Shown here: one piece after another, positions 56,465-64,000 of the stretch
Position numbering within the stretch: the stretch's first letter is position 1
How the letters are laid out: every line of letters starts with the position of its first letter
Assembly (NCBI RefSeq): GCF_014695975.1
Contig: NZ_JACJPI010000040.1
Location: 62,001 to 126,000, forward strand
DNA length: 64,000 nucleotides
Source: Leptolyngbya sp. FACHB-321
GTDB taxonomy: Bacteria; Cyanobacteriota; Cyanobacteriia; Leptolyngbyales; Leptolyngbyaceae
Direction of reading: 5' to 3'
Translations under genes and position numbers: made by a program
Notes under the pieces: model-generated
What the model saw: only the letters and a program-made list of their open reading frames with translations
Databases searched by the model: none
What the model was told of the DNA's origin: nothing

Positions 56465-56947
56465 ATGAGGCACCTACTGTTGCAGCCCTTCTCCGCTCCG
56501 TTACGATCGCGGTTTCTATCCGTCCTACAGCGATTGAAGCGAGTTGGTCTGTCGATCGTGTTCTTGGAGCTGCTGCTGTTGCTGGGACTGCTACTGCCAT
56601 TCCGTGCGCTGGCTCAACCGATCACGTTCGTTACAGTTGGCACAACACTGGGTAGACAGAATTTTGCAGGTCAGTCGATCGCAAGTGTTACAAGCGAAAT
56701 GCCTGCGATCGTAGTGGCTCGTCTGCGTCAAGACTTGAGCCAACGCACCCAATTGCCGCTGGCAAAGCTAAAGCTTATTGAAGCCAAACCAAAGACCTGG
56801 AATGACGGTTGCTTGGACATGGCAGCACCAGAGGAAATCTGCACTCAAGCACTGGTTAAAGGATGGCGAGTGGTTTTCGCGAATGCCAACCAACGCTGGA
56901 TCTATCGCACTGACCACCAGGGGCGAATCCTGCGTCTGGAACGCTAA
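56465..56947 (+). CDS. Exported or membrane-anchored protein, 160 aa, unknown function
   Basis: The product starts with a basic stretch and a strong hydrophobic segment (VGLSIVFLELLLLLGLLLPFRALAQP), probably an export signal ending at ALAQ. The mature part reads IVVARLRQDLSQRTQLPLAKLKLIEAKPKTWNDGCLDMAAPEEICTQALVKGWRVVF and ends with RWIYRTDHQGRILRLE. Two cysteines (in DGCLDM and EEICTQ) may form a disulfide. Similar short exported cyanobacterial proteins exist without a known role. The start at ATG 56465 is chosen; a TTG at 56435 in the same frame is also possible. Confidence 0.65.
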   Translation: MRHLLLQPFSAPLRSRFLSVLQRLKRVGLSIVFLELLLLLGLLLPFRALAQPITFVTVGTTLGRQNFAGQSIASVTSEMPAIVVARLRQDLSQRTQLPLAKLKLIEAKPKTWNDGCLDMAAPEEICTQALVKGWRVVFANANQRWIYRTDHQGRILRLER

Positions 56948-57301
56948 TAGTCACCCTGAGATGTCTTTGGCAACAGCGAAAACACTCCAAAATCAAGACC
57001 CTCTAGAGACTAACAGTGCTAACACCTCTAGTGAAATCTACTCAAATAACCATGAAGCTTGCGCTAAGAGCTACGTAAGGATAGCGCACTTGCTGAAGAG
57101 TCGATAAATTGCTTGCCATGATCAGGCGTTCTACAACAAGTTGAATTAAACTTCAGCAAAAGCAGCATTTTTGTCTCAATCACTGCTTCTATTGAGGTTT
57201 GCCTCCTCCGGTCAGATGAATCTACAGTTTTCTTATCGGAATAGGGTACTCTAGGTTGTAAGATCGCTCGAAGCTTTTTCGTCCCACTCCCCCTAAACGT
57301 A
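56948..57301. other. 354-bp spacer before the AIG2-like gene
   Basis: No supported gene, tRNA or clear terminator. Short frames seen on both strands have no ribosome-binding site. One HIP1-like CGATCG site is absent here although it is common in neighbouring genes. Confidence 0.35.
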
Positions 57302-57892
57302 ATGGTCAAATCCTTCGATCGCAGCAAAGCACAGGCTCCGTTGATTGCCCAAGAGACCGTTCAGCAAACGCAGGTTCACCCTATTGAGCCAACGTTTTAC
57401 TACTTTGCCTATGGTTCTTGCATGTGCCCTGTTGATTTAAAGCGCACGCTAGGTGAACTGACGCATCCGTTTGTGCTGGGACCCGCCACACTGAAGGGTT
57501 ATAGGCTTGGCTTTTACCGTCGATCGCTTCATCGCAACTGTGGCGTACTAGATGTAGTGAAGGACCCAACCGCATCGGTAGAAGGGGTTTTGTACCAATT
57601 GCCTTGGCGCTTGAGCGATCGCCTGGATGAACGTGAAGAGGTTCCTAGCGGCGGCTATCGGCACGAAACAGTTGAAATACACTTCCAGAACCAACCGTAT
57701 GCCAATGTACGGACGTATGTAGTGGTTGATAAACTTGACGAAGAAATGGCACCCAACGACTGGTACTTTAACGTCGTACTGCGGGGTGCCGTTACATGTG
57801 GCTTACCAGAGCAATACTGCTGGCAACTGTTTAACCATATGCATCAGCTTCAGCAGCGCCATTGGCAGACCCAAACACTGCGGTCTGCATAA
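57302..57892 (+). CDS. Gamma-glutamylcyclotransferase (AIG2-like) family protein
   Basis: The 196-aa protein has the family fold: FYYFAYGSCMCPVDLKRTLG (residues about 32-51, where the YGS loop binds the substrate carboxylate), VLGPATLKGYRLGFYRRS, GVLYQLPWRLSDRLDEREEVPSGGYRHETVEI with the catalytic Glu, and ANVRTYVVVDKL. This group forms 5-oxoproline from gamma-glutamyl amino acids or related amides. Connection with the gamma-glutamyltransferase at 49603 is plausible but not proved. The ATG 57302 follows AAACGTA with no strong ribosome-binding site. Confidence 0.85.
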   Translation: MVKSFDRSKAQAPLIAQETVQQTQVHPIEPTFYYFAYGSCMCPVDLKRTLGELTHPFVLGPATLKGYRLGFYRRSLHRNCGVLDVVKDPTASVEGVLYQLPWRLSDRLDEREEVPSGGYRHETVEIHFQNQPYANVRTYVVVDKLDEEMAPNDWYFNVVLRGAVTCGLPEQYCWQLFNHMHQLQQRHWQTQTLRSA

Positions 57893-57899
57893 CTCTGCT

Positions 57900-58052
57900 C
57901 TAGTGAAGGGAATCCATAAACTCTGATAAGGCAGAAAAAGTTTCCAAGGTGCCAATAATTAGATCGCCATTAGCGTCCATTGAAAAGTCTTGCCCTAGCG
58001 TAAAGCCACCCTTAATCAAAAAGATGACGAGTGATAGCTTGAAGTCGTCCAT
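57900..58052 (-). CDS. Possible small protein, 50 aa
   Basis: From ATG 58052 the frame reads MDDFKLSLVIFLIKGGFTLG, then QDFSMDANGDLIIGTLETFS and ALSEFMDSLH to a stop at 57900. The composition is protein-like with a short hydrophobic part and an acidic tail. No good ribosome-binding site precedes the ATG. It converges with the AIG2-like gene with 7 bp between the stops. I list it with low confidence. Confidence 0.35.
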   Translation of the reverse strand: MDDFKLSLVIFLIKGGFTLGQDFSMDANGDLIIGTLETFSALSEFMDSLH

Positions 58053-58109
58053 AACCGTTGCTGAGAAACACTTGAATCCAAAGTGACACAAGTGCCTGGT
58101 AGAAACCAT

Positions 58110-58513
58110 CTACCTGTGGGACTAGAGCCGTTCTTGGCTGAATGTGCTCTTCGATCAGAGTTAGTAGCAGACGTAAGTAAACTGAGGCTATTGGGGCGAC
58201 GGCAACCCTTCTGTTTACAAAGTCTGAGCGCTATCGGCTGACGTCTCCTGTCTGCACTAAAGCAATTGCCCCACCGCTAGATCTAGCAATGGGGCAAGGA
58301 AGTTGTTAGTGGCATTAATGGGTTTTCTCGATCGCTGCTTCTACGTTTAATGCAGCTAATGTCTGATGGCTGACTAAAGAAAACGGCGATCAATTGCAGT
58401 TGGGGATCGAGATTGTTCGGCTCTTTATCGTCATGCTGAAACAGATGTTACTTGCTGCCTCAGCCGCGTCTGCCGAACGAATTCACACCTTTTCATTCTG
58501 CATTAGTTACGGG
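58110..58513. other. 404-bp spacer downstream of apcC
   Basis: No gene is supported. The only strong structure is the palindrome at 58266-58297, which may end the apc transcript. Short frames elsewhere are not convincing. Confidence 0.4.
58266..58297 (-). terminator. 32-bp near-perfect palindrome, candidate apc operon terminator
   Basis: TTGCCCC at the left and GGGGCAA at the right enclose a perfect GCTAGATCTAGC centre with only a CC/AA mismatch in between. On the minus strand it lies about 215 bp beyond the apcC stop and is followed by a weak T-rich stretch (TTGCTTTAG), so termination is plausible but imperfect. Confidence 0.5.
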
Positions 58514-58717
58514 TTACGCAAGCCCTGTGTTCGCTCCAGGCTTACCTGTTGCTAGTTCAACCTTAATAATTTTGCCGCCCTGTTTTTGAATGCGTTGCTG
58601 CTCACGAAACCAGTTATCGTAGGGCACTAACTTTGTAAAGTAAGTGTTTTGCAGTTCTCGCTGCGTGCGAATGCGAGTCTGACTAGGAACACAAGCAGTA
58701 ATTTTAAAGAAGCGCAT
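58514..58717 (-). CDS. apcC: Phycobilisome core linker polypeptide Lc7.8
   Basis: ApcC is the 7.8-kDa linker capping allophycocyanin trimers in the phycobilisome core. The 67-aa protein, MRFFKITACVPSQTRIRTQR followed by ELQNTYFTKLVPYDNWFREQ, is almost identical to known ApcC proteins and has the CpcD-like linker domain throughout. ATG 58717 is the correct start; the frame is open further upstream but not conserved. It is the last gene of the apcA-apcB-apcC operon, separated from apcB by an unusually long spacer. Confidence 0.98.
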   Translation of the reverse strand: MRFFKITACVPSQTRIRTQRELQNTYFTKLVPYDNWFREQQRIQKQGGKIIKVELATGKPGANTGLA

Positions 58718-59071
58718 AGGAATGATTTCTCCTAAGTAAGGGCGTAACAGTAAGGGCGTAAGGGAAGAAATTTTGCATCTGAACAAAAGTAGCCGTCATT
58801 ACCAGGAAACAGTTGCTTTCTTTCAACTAGCAGTTTCATCTGATGGTCTAATGAACGGTTTTCAACCAGCTTTAGAGGCGGTTGGAGGAGAAGTTTGGAA
58901 GTCGAAAGTCAATGTTAGATCGTTAAAACCAAGCGCTTACAGCAATTAGCCTTTGACAAGCTAGCACTCACCCTAGACTTCCAAACCTTCTAAAAGCGTT
59001 GAAGGCTAAGTTTTGAGTTTTAAGTTAAAGCAACCTATGACTCACCACTTGCTATGCATCGCTTTTCAGGA
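58718..59071. promoter_or_regulatory. 354-bp apcB-apcC spacer with a long-range inverted repeat
   Basis: GTTTGGAAGTC at 58893-58903 and GACTTCCAAAC at 58976-58986 are perfect 11-bp inverted repeats; with a one-base bulge the pairing extends by three more bases. The loop is about 72 nt. There is no T-tract, so it may be a processing or stabilising stem rather than a terminator. GTTTTGAGTTTTAAGTT heptamer-like units lie near 59009-59026. Confidence 0.55.
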
Positions 59072-59560
59072 CTAGCTCAAGCCAGAGGAGATGTAGTCGA
59101 GGTAAACACCCAACTCTTTACCAGCGTCAGAACCAACCAAACCAGCCGCAACTTCTTTGATAGCTTGGATTGCTTGAATGGTCGCAGCAATGGGAACGCC
59201 CAAGGAGTTGTAGGTTTCTTTCAAACCGTTGAGCACGCGCTCATCCAGGATGGAAGGATCGCCAGCCAGCATGGCGTAGGTTGCGTAGCGAAGGTAGTAG
59301 TCGAGGTCGCGGATGCACGCAGCATAGCGACGGGTGGTGTACATGTTGCCACCGGGACGAGTGATGTCAGAGTACAGCAAGGACTTTGCCACTGCTTCTT
59401 TGACGATCGCAGCCGCATTTGCGCTAACGGTGCCTGCTGCCCGAACCCGAAGTTCACCAGTGTTGAAGTATGCCTTCAACTTTTCTAGTGCGCTGCTGTC
59501 CAGGTATTTGCCTTGAACGTCAGCGGAATTGATTACAGAAGTGATTGCGTCTTGTGCCAT
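59072..59560 (-). CDS. apcB: Allophycocyanin beta subunit
   Basis: ApcB pairs with ApcA to form the (alpha-beta) monomer of allophycocyanin in the phycobilisome core. The 162-aa protein carries one phycocyanobilin on C82 ([21 protein letters not shown]) and the conserved N72 (GGNMYTT) that is gamma-N-methylated in this family. It is one residue longer than usual because of an Ala after the initiator Met. The start is ATG 59560 with an AAGGAC ribosome-binding site about 10 bases upstream. The apcA stop lies 57 bp upstream, so both are in one operon. Confidence 0.99.
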   Translation of the reverse strand: MAQDAITSVINSADVQGKYLDSSALEKLKAYFNTGELRVRAAGTVSANAAAIVKEAVAKSLLYSDITRPGGNMYTTRRYAACIRDLDYYLRYATYAMLAGDPSILDERVLNGLKETYNSLGVPIAATIQAIQAIKEVAAGLVGSDAGKELGVYLDYISSGLS

Positions 59561-59617
59561 GATTTTGAGTCCTTAGAATTTCGTAATCTTCAAATACTTA
59601 GCAGTATGCAGAAATCC

Positions 59618-60103
59618 TTACTGCATAGCGCCAATGACGTAATCGAAATAAGCACCAGCTTCAGCCGCATCTTCACCAGACAGTAGCCCAGATGCAACAC
59701 TCTTCATTGCACGAATGCCTTCTGCAACAGCAGGGATGGGGGTGCCTAGAGAGTTGTACATCTCACGTACGCCGACAATACCGATTTCTTCAATCGGAGT
59801 TACATCACCAGCAACCACACCGTAGGTCACCAGACGCAGGTAGTAGTCGAGGTCACGCAGGCAAGTAGCGGTCATTTCTTCACCGTAAGCGTTGCCGCCG
59901 GGCGAAACAATGTCAGGACGCTTTTGGAACATTTGATCGCCAGCTTGCTTGATGATGCGCTCGCGGGATTCGGTCAACGTTTGGGCAATCCGCAATCTCC
60001 GTTCGCCGGTGGTGACGAAGTTCTTGATGCGATCGAGTTCGCCAGGACCGAGGTAGCGAGCTTCAGCATCTGCATTCACGATCGATTTCGTGACAATACT
60101 CAT
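59618..60103 (-). CDS. apcA: Allophycocyanin alpha subunit
   Basis: ApcA is the alpha subunit of core allophycocyanin. The 161-aa protein has the bilin-binding C81 in [21 protein letters not shown] and the typical N-terminus [18 protein letters not shown] and C-terminus [12 protein letters not shown]. The ATG 60103 has a strong GGAGG ribosome-binding site 9 bases upstream, fitting a very highly expressed gene. It heads the apcA-apcB-apcC operon; apcE, often found upstream in other cyanobacteria, is not here, its place being taken by the divergent cobD. Confidence 0.99.
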   Translation of the reverse strand: MSIVTKSIVNADAEARYLGPGELDRIKNFVTTGERRLRIAQTLTESRERIIKQAGDQMFQKRPDIVSPGGNAYGEEMTATCLRDLDYYLRLVTYGVVAGDVTPIEEIGIVGVREMYNSLGTPIPAVAEGIRAMKSVASGLLSGEDAAEAGAYFDYVIGAMQ

Positions 60104-60502
60104 TGATGGATTCCTCCAGAAGAATGTAACCGTTGGTGTTACTGACTGTGGTTAGAGGGAAAAACTTCCACTCAGGCTGAATCTATCCTGAAACCAGGGC
60201 AGCCTCGCCGGGACTACTGTCGCGGATGACCACAATGGTTTCGATCGATACGCTTGCAGCACTCAGAAACATCTGCATCCAGACAAGCATTAAGCATACC
60301 TGAACGCTTAGAGAACCTGAACACGTGAGTCACGCACCGATGTCAGACTCAATTACCACTCGTAGTTAATTTTGCGGCATAGAGCTCCCTGTCCCTGGGG
60401 GGACGTAATAGATTGTAATATTATCCTCATGTTTAGCGGGAGCACGCTCGTCTGTCCATTAGCACGTTTTACGCCTCTACACATGCTTCCTCGCTCGCGA
60501 TT
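60104..60502. promoter_or_regulatory. Divergent apcA / cobD control region
   Basis: This roughly 400-bp spacer must hold the strong apc promoter and the cobD promoter. A TAATATTACAAT patch on the minus strand near 60411-60424 is a plausible -10 region, which would give apcA a leader of about 300 nt, as known for several cyanobacterial apc operons. No -35 box is evident. No B12 riboswitch motif was recognised before cobD. Confidence 0.4.
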
Positions 60503-61456
60503 TTGTTTTTTGCAGCAGCGCTGGATTATCTGATTGGCGATCCTAAAGGCTGGTGGCATCCAGTACAGGGGATCGGCTGGATGATTGCTCACTTTACCCG
60601 ATTAGCGTTTTCTGCTTTGCACACCCCAGCTGCGTTGCGTTGCGCTGGAGTCGTTTTGGGTAGCAGTTGCATCGTGGGCAGTGGGTTGGGGGGTTGGTTA
60701 GTGGTAGCGATTGCCAATCACCTTGAGCCGCTATTGGGCACCGTTGTTGCAACTATCCTACTAGCAAGCTGCTTTGCCGCCAGAAGCCTAAGAGACGCAG
60801 TAAGCGACGTGTTAGAACCGTTGGCAGCAGGGGATCTAGTCAATGCCCGTTTGCGCCTGAGCCAGTACGTGGGTCGTGACACCGATCGCTTGACTATTTC
60901 AGACATCTTACGAGCCATGTTTGAGACCGTGACAGAGAACGCAACAGATGGAGTGCTTGCGCCGTTGTTCTACGCTCTAGTAGGAGCCATGCTGCCGGGT
61001 ATCGGTAGTGTACCGCTAGCGCTGGCATACAAAGCCTCTAGTACGCTGGATTCAATGGTTGGTTATCGTGATGCGCCTTACACCGACTTAGGCTGGTTCA
61101 GCGCCAAAACAGAGGATGCCTTGACCTGGGTTCCCTGTCGGCTGACGGTGCTGACGATCGCTCTGCTCTCCCGAAGACCGCTCCACGTCTGGCGGCTTTG
61201 TCAGCGCGATGCACCCCAAGACCCCAGCCCCAATTCTGGCTGGAGTGAATGTGCCTATGCCGCCGCTTTAGACGTTCAGGTGGGTGGAATCAACTGGTAT
61301 CAGGGCGTTGCTAAACTCAAGCCGCTACTAGGTAATGCCGTGCAGCCCATTACCGCAGACACCCTCGATCGCGCCCTCCAACTTACCCGCTGGAGTGTCT
61401 TACTTTGGCTTACCGTCTTCGCGAGCGCCTTTCAACTGTGGAGAGTTTTGGGTTAA
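60503..61456 (+). CDS. cobD: Adenosylcobinamide-phosphate synthase
   Basis: CobD (CbiB) is the membrane amide synthase that attaches aminopropanol or its phosphate to adenosylcobyric acid. The protein has ALDYLIGDPKGWWHPVQGIGWMI near its start, then RDTDRLTISDILRAMFETVTENATDGVLAPLFYALVG, YKASSTLDSMVGYRDAPYTDLGWFSAKTEDALTWVPCRL, and the GWSECAYAAALDVQVGG block, all diagnostic. I give the TTG at 60503 as the annotated start (317 aa), but the conserved hydrophobic N-terminus continues upstream in frame (ISTFYASTHASSLAIL) to an ATT at 60458, so the true start may be that non-standard codon. Confidence 0.93.
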   Translation: MFFAAALDYLIGDPKGWWHPVQGIGWMIAHFTRLAFSALHTPAALRCAGVVLGSSCIVGSGLGGWLVVAIANHLEPLLGTVVATILLASCFAARSLRDAVSDVLEPLAAGDLVNARLRLSQYVGRDTDRLTISDILRAMFETVTENATDGVLAPLFYALVGAMLPGIGSVPLALAYKASSTLDSMVGYRDAPYTDLGWFSAKTEDALTWVPCRLTVLTIALLSRRPLHVWRLCQRDAPQDPSPNSGWSECAYAAALDVQVGGINWYQGVAKLKPLLGNAVQPITADTLDRALQLTRWSVLLWLTVFASAFQLWRVLG

Positions 61457-61460
61457 TTTA

Positions 61461-61494
61461 GCCTTCAGCTTTCAGCCTTCAGCCTCCTCTCCCC
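61461..61494. repeat. Intergenic heptamer array between cobD and the pentapeptide gene
   Basis: Units GCCTTCA, GCTTTCA, GCCTTCA, GCCTCCT, CTCCCCT run in tandem and touch the stop codon of the minus-strand pentapeptide gene at 61495. Confidence 0.8.
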
Positions 61495-63039
61495 TCACCG
61501 CCCATGAAAGCCCTGAATAAAATTGACTAACCCAGTCAACGAGGGAAGAATGGGTGCAGCCGTGGAGCGAGGGGCGATCGTCCCTACAGCGGGATCAATT
61601 GCTATCATCCGTTTGCCAAAGAGTGGATGGCTATACAAAGGCAAGCTTTGATTGGTGGAATTAACCAGCGTTGTTTTTGTTGGAGCCTGAAAGAAGGGAA
61701 TCTTACCAAGTGCTTTCAGGGAACCCTCTGAGAGCTTAAAATCACTGACCTGCGTCAGCGTTTGCGTCAGCGTTGTTTTGAATGGTTGGAACCAGTCCAG
61801 CACAGCAAATCGCTCCTCTATTTCCACCGACAGCAGCAGTTTCAGAAGGGCGATCGTCCGGCTTTGGACTTCTAGTGCATCCTTAAAAGGCAACAGGGCA
61901 AAGCAGCACATCAAAAAAAGCTGATCATCGCGGTGTAGCTCAAACGTTAGCGTTGTACGGCGACGACCAACCTGAATATGAGGCGGGTTAGCTATCAGGT
62001 TGTAGTGCTGTGCCACCTGCCGATACGTGACCGCCAGCGCATAATGGGCATCCTGGTTAAAAACCTCATCAATAATCAGGCGCACCGTGGGCGGCGCAGC
62101 ATGAAAAAATGTGGTTTCCTCACCAGAAAAGCGGTAAATACTGCTCTGATCCCCGATCGGGCTGAGGTCAACCCACTCACAGATCATGCCATCAGTTTTT
62201 ACACCAAAGCGCGGTACATCGTAGAGCTTTGCCCCTGTGAGGGTGGCACCACTGAGATCAGCCCCTACCCAGTCTGCGCCAATGAGGTTTGCCCGTGTGA
62301 GATCGACATGTACTAACGTAGTGCCAATTAGGTTCGTGTTGCTCAAGTTTGCGCCCGTCAAGTTTGCGCCGCTCAGTTTGGCCCCACTGAGATCAGCCCC
62401 ACTGAGGTCAGCACCGCTCAGGTCAGCCCAACGCAGGTTCGCACCACTCAAGTTAACCCCTCGCAGATTGGTACGACTAAGGTTCGACTGTCGTAATTCG
62501 GTGCTGCTGAGGTCGGCACCACTACAATCGGCGCTGCTGAGGTCACTACCGTGGAGGTTCGCTTCAGCAAGATTTGCGCCCGTAAAAACAGTCCATTTAA
62601 GGTCAGCGCGGCTAAGGTTGGCGCTGCTCAAGTCGGCATTTCTGAGTTTGGCATCTTTGAGGTCGGCTCCACTTAAATTGGCGTTGCTCAGGTTCGCACT
62701 ACTTAAGTCTGCTCTAGTCAGTTCCGCTCGTACAAGGGATGCTTGGCTCAAGGTAGCGCCCGTTAAGTCAGCAAGTGTGAGATTGGCAACATTCAGAATG
62801 GCTTCGTGCAAGTTCGCGTTGGTTAGGTTTGCGCCACTAAGTTTTGCCACGTTCAGTTTCGCTTTGCTTAAGTTGGTGCCGCTTAAGTTGGCTCCGCTCA
62901 GATTTGCCACGCTCAAGTTCGCACCACTCAAATCAGCCCCACTGAGGTCAGCACCGCTCAGGTTGGCTTCGTTTAAGTTGACGCCAGCGAAGGTGCGTTC
63001 ACCTGCTGCATATTTTTTTAGGACATCCTCAGCTTGCAT
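61495..63039 (-). CDS. Pentapeptide-repeat protein with a C-terminal unknown domain
   Basis: The 514-aa protein starts with a short cap (MQAEDVLKKYAAGERTFAGV), then carries about 50 tandem A(D/N)LSx pentapeptides such as ANLSGADLSGADLSGANLS (residues about 24-270), which form a right-handed quadrilateral beta-helix. The rest is not a repeat: YRFSGEETTFFHAAPPTVRLIIDEVFN, then QVGRRRTTLTFELHRDDQLFLMCCFALLPFKD and further helices to the C-terminus. Cyanobacteria have many pentapeptide proteins, mostly of unknown role. The ATG 63039 is the only good start. Strong codon regularity produces long open antisense frames. Confidence 0.92.
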   Translation of the reverse strand: MQAEDVLKKYAAGERTFAGVNLNEANLSGADLSGADLSGANLSVANLSGANLSGTNLSKAKLNVAKLSGANLTNANLHEAILNVANLTLADLTGATLSQASLVRAELTRADLSSANLSNANLSGADLKDAKLRNADLSSANLSRADLKWTVFTGANLAEANLHGSDLSSADCSGADLSSTELRQSNLSRTNLRGVNLSGANLRWADLSGADLSGADLSGAKLSGANLTGANLSNTNLIGTTLVHVDLTRANLIGADWVGADLSGATLTGAKLYDVPRFGVKTDGMICEWVDLSPIGDQSSIYRFSGEETTFFHAAPPTVRLIIDEVFNQDAHYALAVTYRQVAQHYNLIANPPHIQVGRRRTTLTFELHRDDQLFLMCCFALLPFKDALEVQSRTIALLKLLLSVEIEERFAVLDWFQPFKTTLTQTLTQVSDFKLSEGSLKALGKIPFFQAPTKTTLVNSTNQSLPLYSHPLFGKRMIAIDPAVGTIAPRSTAAPILPSLTGLVNFIQGFHGR

Positions 63040-63187
63040 TGAAGAGTTACCGTTGTGACGATCGCACGTTGCTCCGAAGCTATCCCATGCACGTATAGAA
63101 GTCTCTAAGTGTATCTATAAATGATTCAAGCGTGAGGGGCAACCAACGCTAGAATGCCCGCATTTCAAGTCAGATTGGCATAGCAGT

Positions 63188-64000
63188 ATGAAGATTGGCA
63201 TCGTTGGGTTGGGATTGATTGGTGGTTCGTTGGGTTTAGCGTTGCGATCGCACGGTCATACGGTTTTGGGTGTGAGTCGTCAGGCGCAAACGTGTCAGCG
63301 CGCGATCGCCCGTGGAGCCGTAGATGATGCCAGCCTTAGCCTTGCGCTGATGGCAACGGTTGATGTTGTCTTTCTGTGCACGCCGGTGGCAGCAATGCAG
63401 GCAACGGTTGTCGCGCTCAAGCCTCATCTGGTACCTGAGACGGTGCTGACGGATGTTGGGTCGGTGAAGGGCTGGGTCGTGAAGACGATCACGCCGCTCT
63501 GGTCTAACTTTGTAGGAGGACACCCAATGGCGGGTACTGCCGATAGCGGTATTGAAGCAGCGCAACCAGATTTGTTTGTCAACGCAGCCTATGTGCTAAC
63601 TCCTACTGAAGCAACCCCAATAGCAGCAGTACAGCGTATTGAAGACTTGGTGCGTCCGTTGCAAACACGACTGTATCATTGCACTCCAGAGGATCACGAT
63701 CGCGCCGTTGCCTGGATTTCTCACCTGCCTGTCATGATTAGCGCTAGCCTCATTGCCGCTTGCCGTGAAGAAACCGATCCAGCCGTTTTGGCATTAGCAC
63801 AAAAGCTTGCCAGTTCTGGCTTTCGGGATACTAGCCGTGTGGGCGGCGGCAACCCCGAACTTGGTGCCATGATGGCGCAATATAATCAAGCTGCCCTGAC
63901 ACGATCGCTTCATGCCTACCGGGATCAGCTTAACAAGGTCATTACCCATGTTGAGCATGCTGACTGGCGATCGCTAACAGTATTGCTAGAACAGACGCAA
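63188..64000 (+). CDS. tyrA: Arogenate/prephenate dehydrogenase, 3' end cut by the window
   Basis: TyrA makes tyrosine from arogenate (in cyanobacteria usually NADP-dependent arogenate dehydrogenase). The visible 271 codons start at ATG 63188 with KIGIVGLGLIGGSLGLALRS, the dinucleotide-binding fold (residues 2-21). They continue with VVFLCTPVAAMQATV, LTDVGSVKG and the substrate site FVGGHPMAGTADSG, then DHDRAVAWISHLPVMISASLI and FRDTSRVGGGNPELGAMM. The gene is nearly complete and continues past base 64000. It is divergent from the pentapeptide gene with a 148-bp spacer. Confidence 0.95.
   Translation, partial: MKIGIVGLGLIGGSLGLALRSHGHTVLGVSRQAQTCQRAIARGAVDDASLSLALMATVDVVFLCTPVAAMQATVVALKPHLVPETVLTDVGSVKGWVVKTITPLWSNFVGGHPMAGTADSGIEAAQPDLFVNAAYVLTPTEATPIAAVQRIEDLVRPLQTRLYHCTPEDHDRAVAWISHLPVMISASLIAACREETDPAVLALAQKLASSGFRDTSRVGGGNPELGAMMAQYNQAALTRSLHAYRDQLNKVITHVEHADWRSLTVLLEQTQ

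Noticed and set aside
62237-63058. A 273-codon plus-strand open frame rich in Arg, Ser, Ala and Leu opposite the pentapeptide-repeat gene
   Set aside because: It is the antisense reading of the repetitive ADLSG-coding region; periodic codons leave no stops. The pentapeptide protein on the minus strand is clearly the real gene.

Overview
This window comes from a cyanobacterial chromosome. The evidence is an apcA-apcB-apcC phycobilisome core operon, plant-type phytoene desaturase plus phytoene synthase, a PucC/BCD-type transporter, cobalamin genes, a GGDEF-EAL response regulator, pentapeptide repeats and a very high density of the palindrome CGATCG and its octamer GCGATCGC (HIP1). Intergenic DNA is rich in tandem 7-base repeats, as in many filamentous cyanobacteria. 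I cannot name the species; gene content fits a filamentous, Leptolyngbya-like lineage. No rRNA, tRNA, CRISPR array or intact transposase was recognised.

Layout. 1-2216: a truncated glycoside-hydrolase-15-like gene. 2783-5363: carotenoid genes pds and crtB. 5449-10258: rlmN, a GH1 beta-glucosidase, nadA and a Rieske oxygenase. 10670-13552: an alanine/proline-rich membrane protein, an SGNH-like secreted protein and a sugar transferase, plausibly a small exopolysaccharide locus. 13905-19887: pgsA, a SMI1/KNR4-like protein, a photolyase-family protein, a broken acetyltransferase, a CheY-like regulator, an ICMT-like methyltransferase and an aldo/keto reductase. 20098-25077: a PucC-like carrier, an inositol-monophosphatase-family enzyme, ppa and an MBL-fold hydrolase. 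25169-32554: ppk1, a VOC protein, two poorly known proteins with a MITE-like element between them, and clpC. 33061-39350: a DUF2993 protein, cdsA, cbiT, an Orn/Lys/Arg decarboxylase-family gene, a tiny proline-repeat ORF and ychF. 39914-44729: a response regulator with GGDEF and EAL domains, and mutS. 45085-49500: a GspC/PilP-like protein, a TIGR04376 protein, two tandem pilin-like genes and small genes. 49603-55432: a gamma-glutamyltransferase three bases behind a histidine kinase, then sdhA and a small membrane protein. 55606-60103: a PIN-domain protein, an AIG2-like protein and apcC, apcB, apcA. 60503-64000: cobD/cbiB, a large pentapeptide-repeat protein and an almost complete tyrA.

Functional links. 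Pds and CrtB catalyse consecutive carotenoid steps. ApcA, ApcB and ApcC build the phycobilisome core. CbiT and CobD act in cobalamin synthesis. PgsA and CdsA act in phosphatidylglycerol synthesis. Ppk and Ppa act on polyphosphate and pyrophosphate.

The most unusual signal is that the 7-base tandem repeats filling intergenic spacers also lie in frame inside conserved housekeeping genes. They occur in rlmN, clpC and twice in mutS, a related tract lies in the decarboxylase, and another forms the tail and stop codon of the DUF2993 gene. Each adds a low-complexity linker between conserved domains. Other points worth a second look are an 800-base tandem duplication of a pilin-like gene, a 95-base MITE-like element, a photolyase-family protein with altered cofactor/active-site motifs, and an 11-bp long-range inverted repeat between apcB and apcC.
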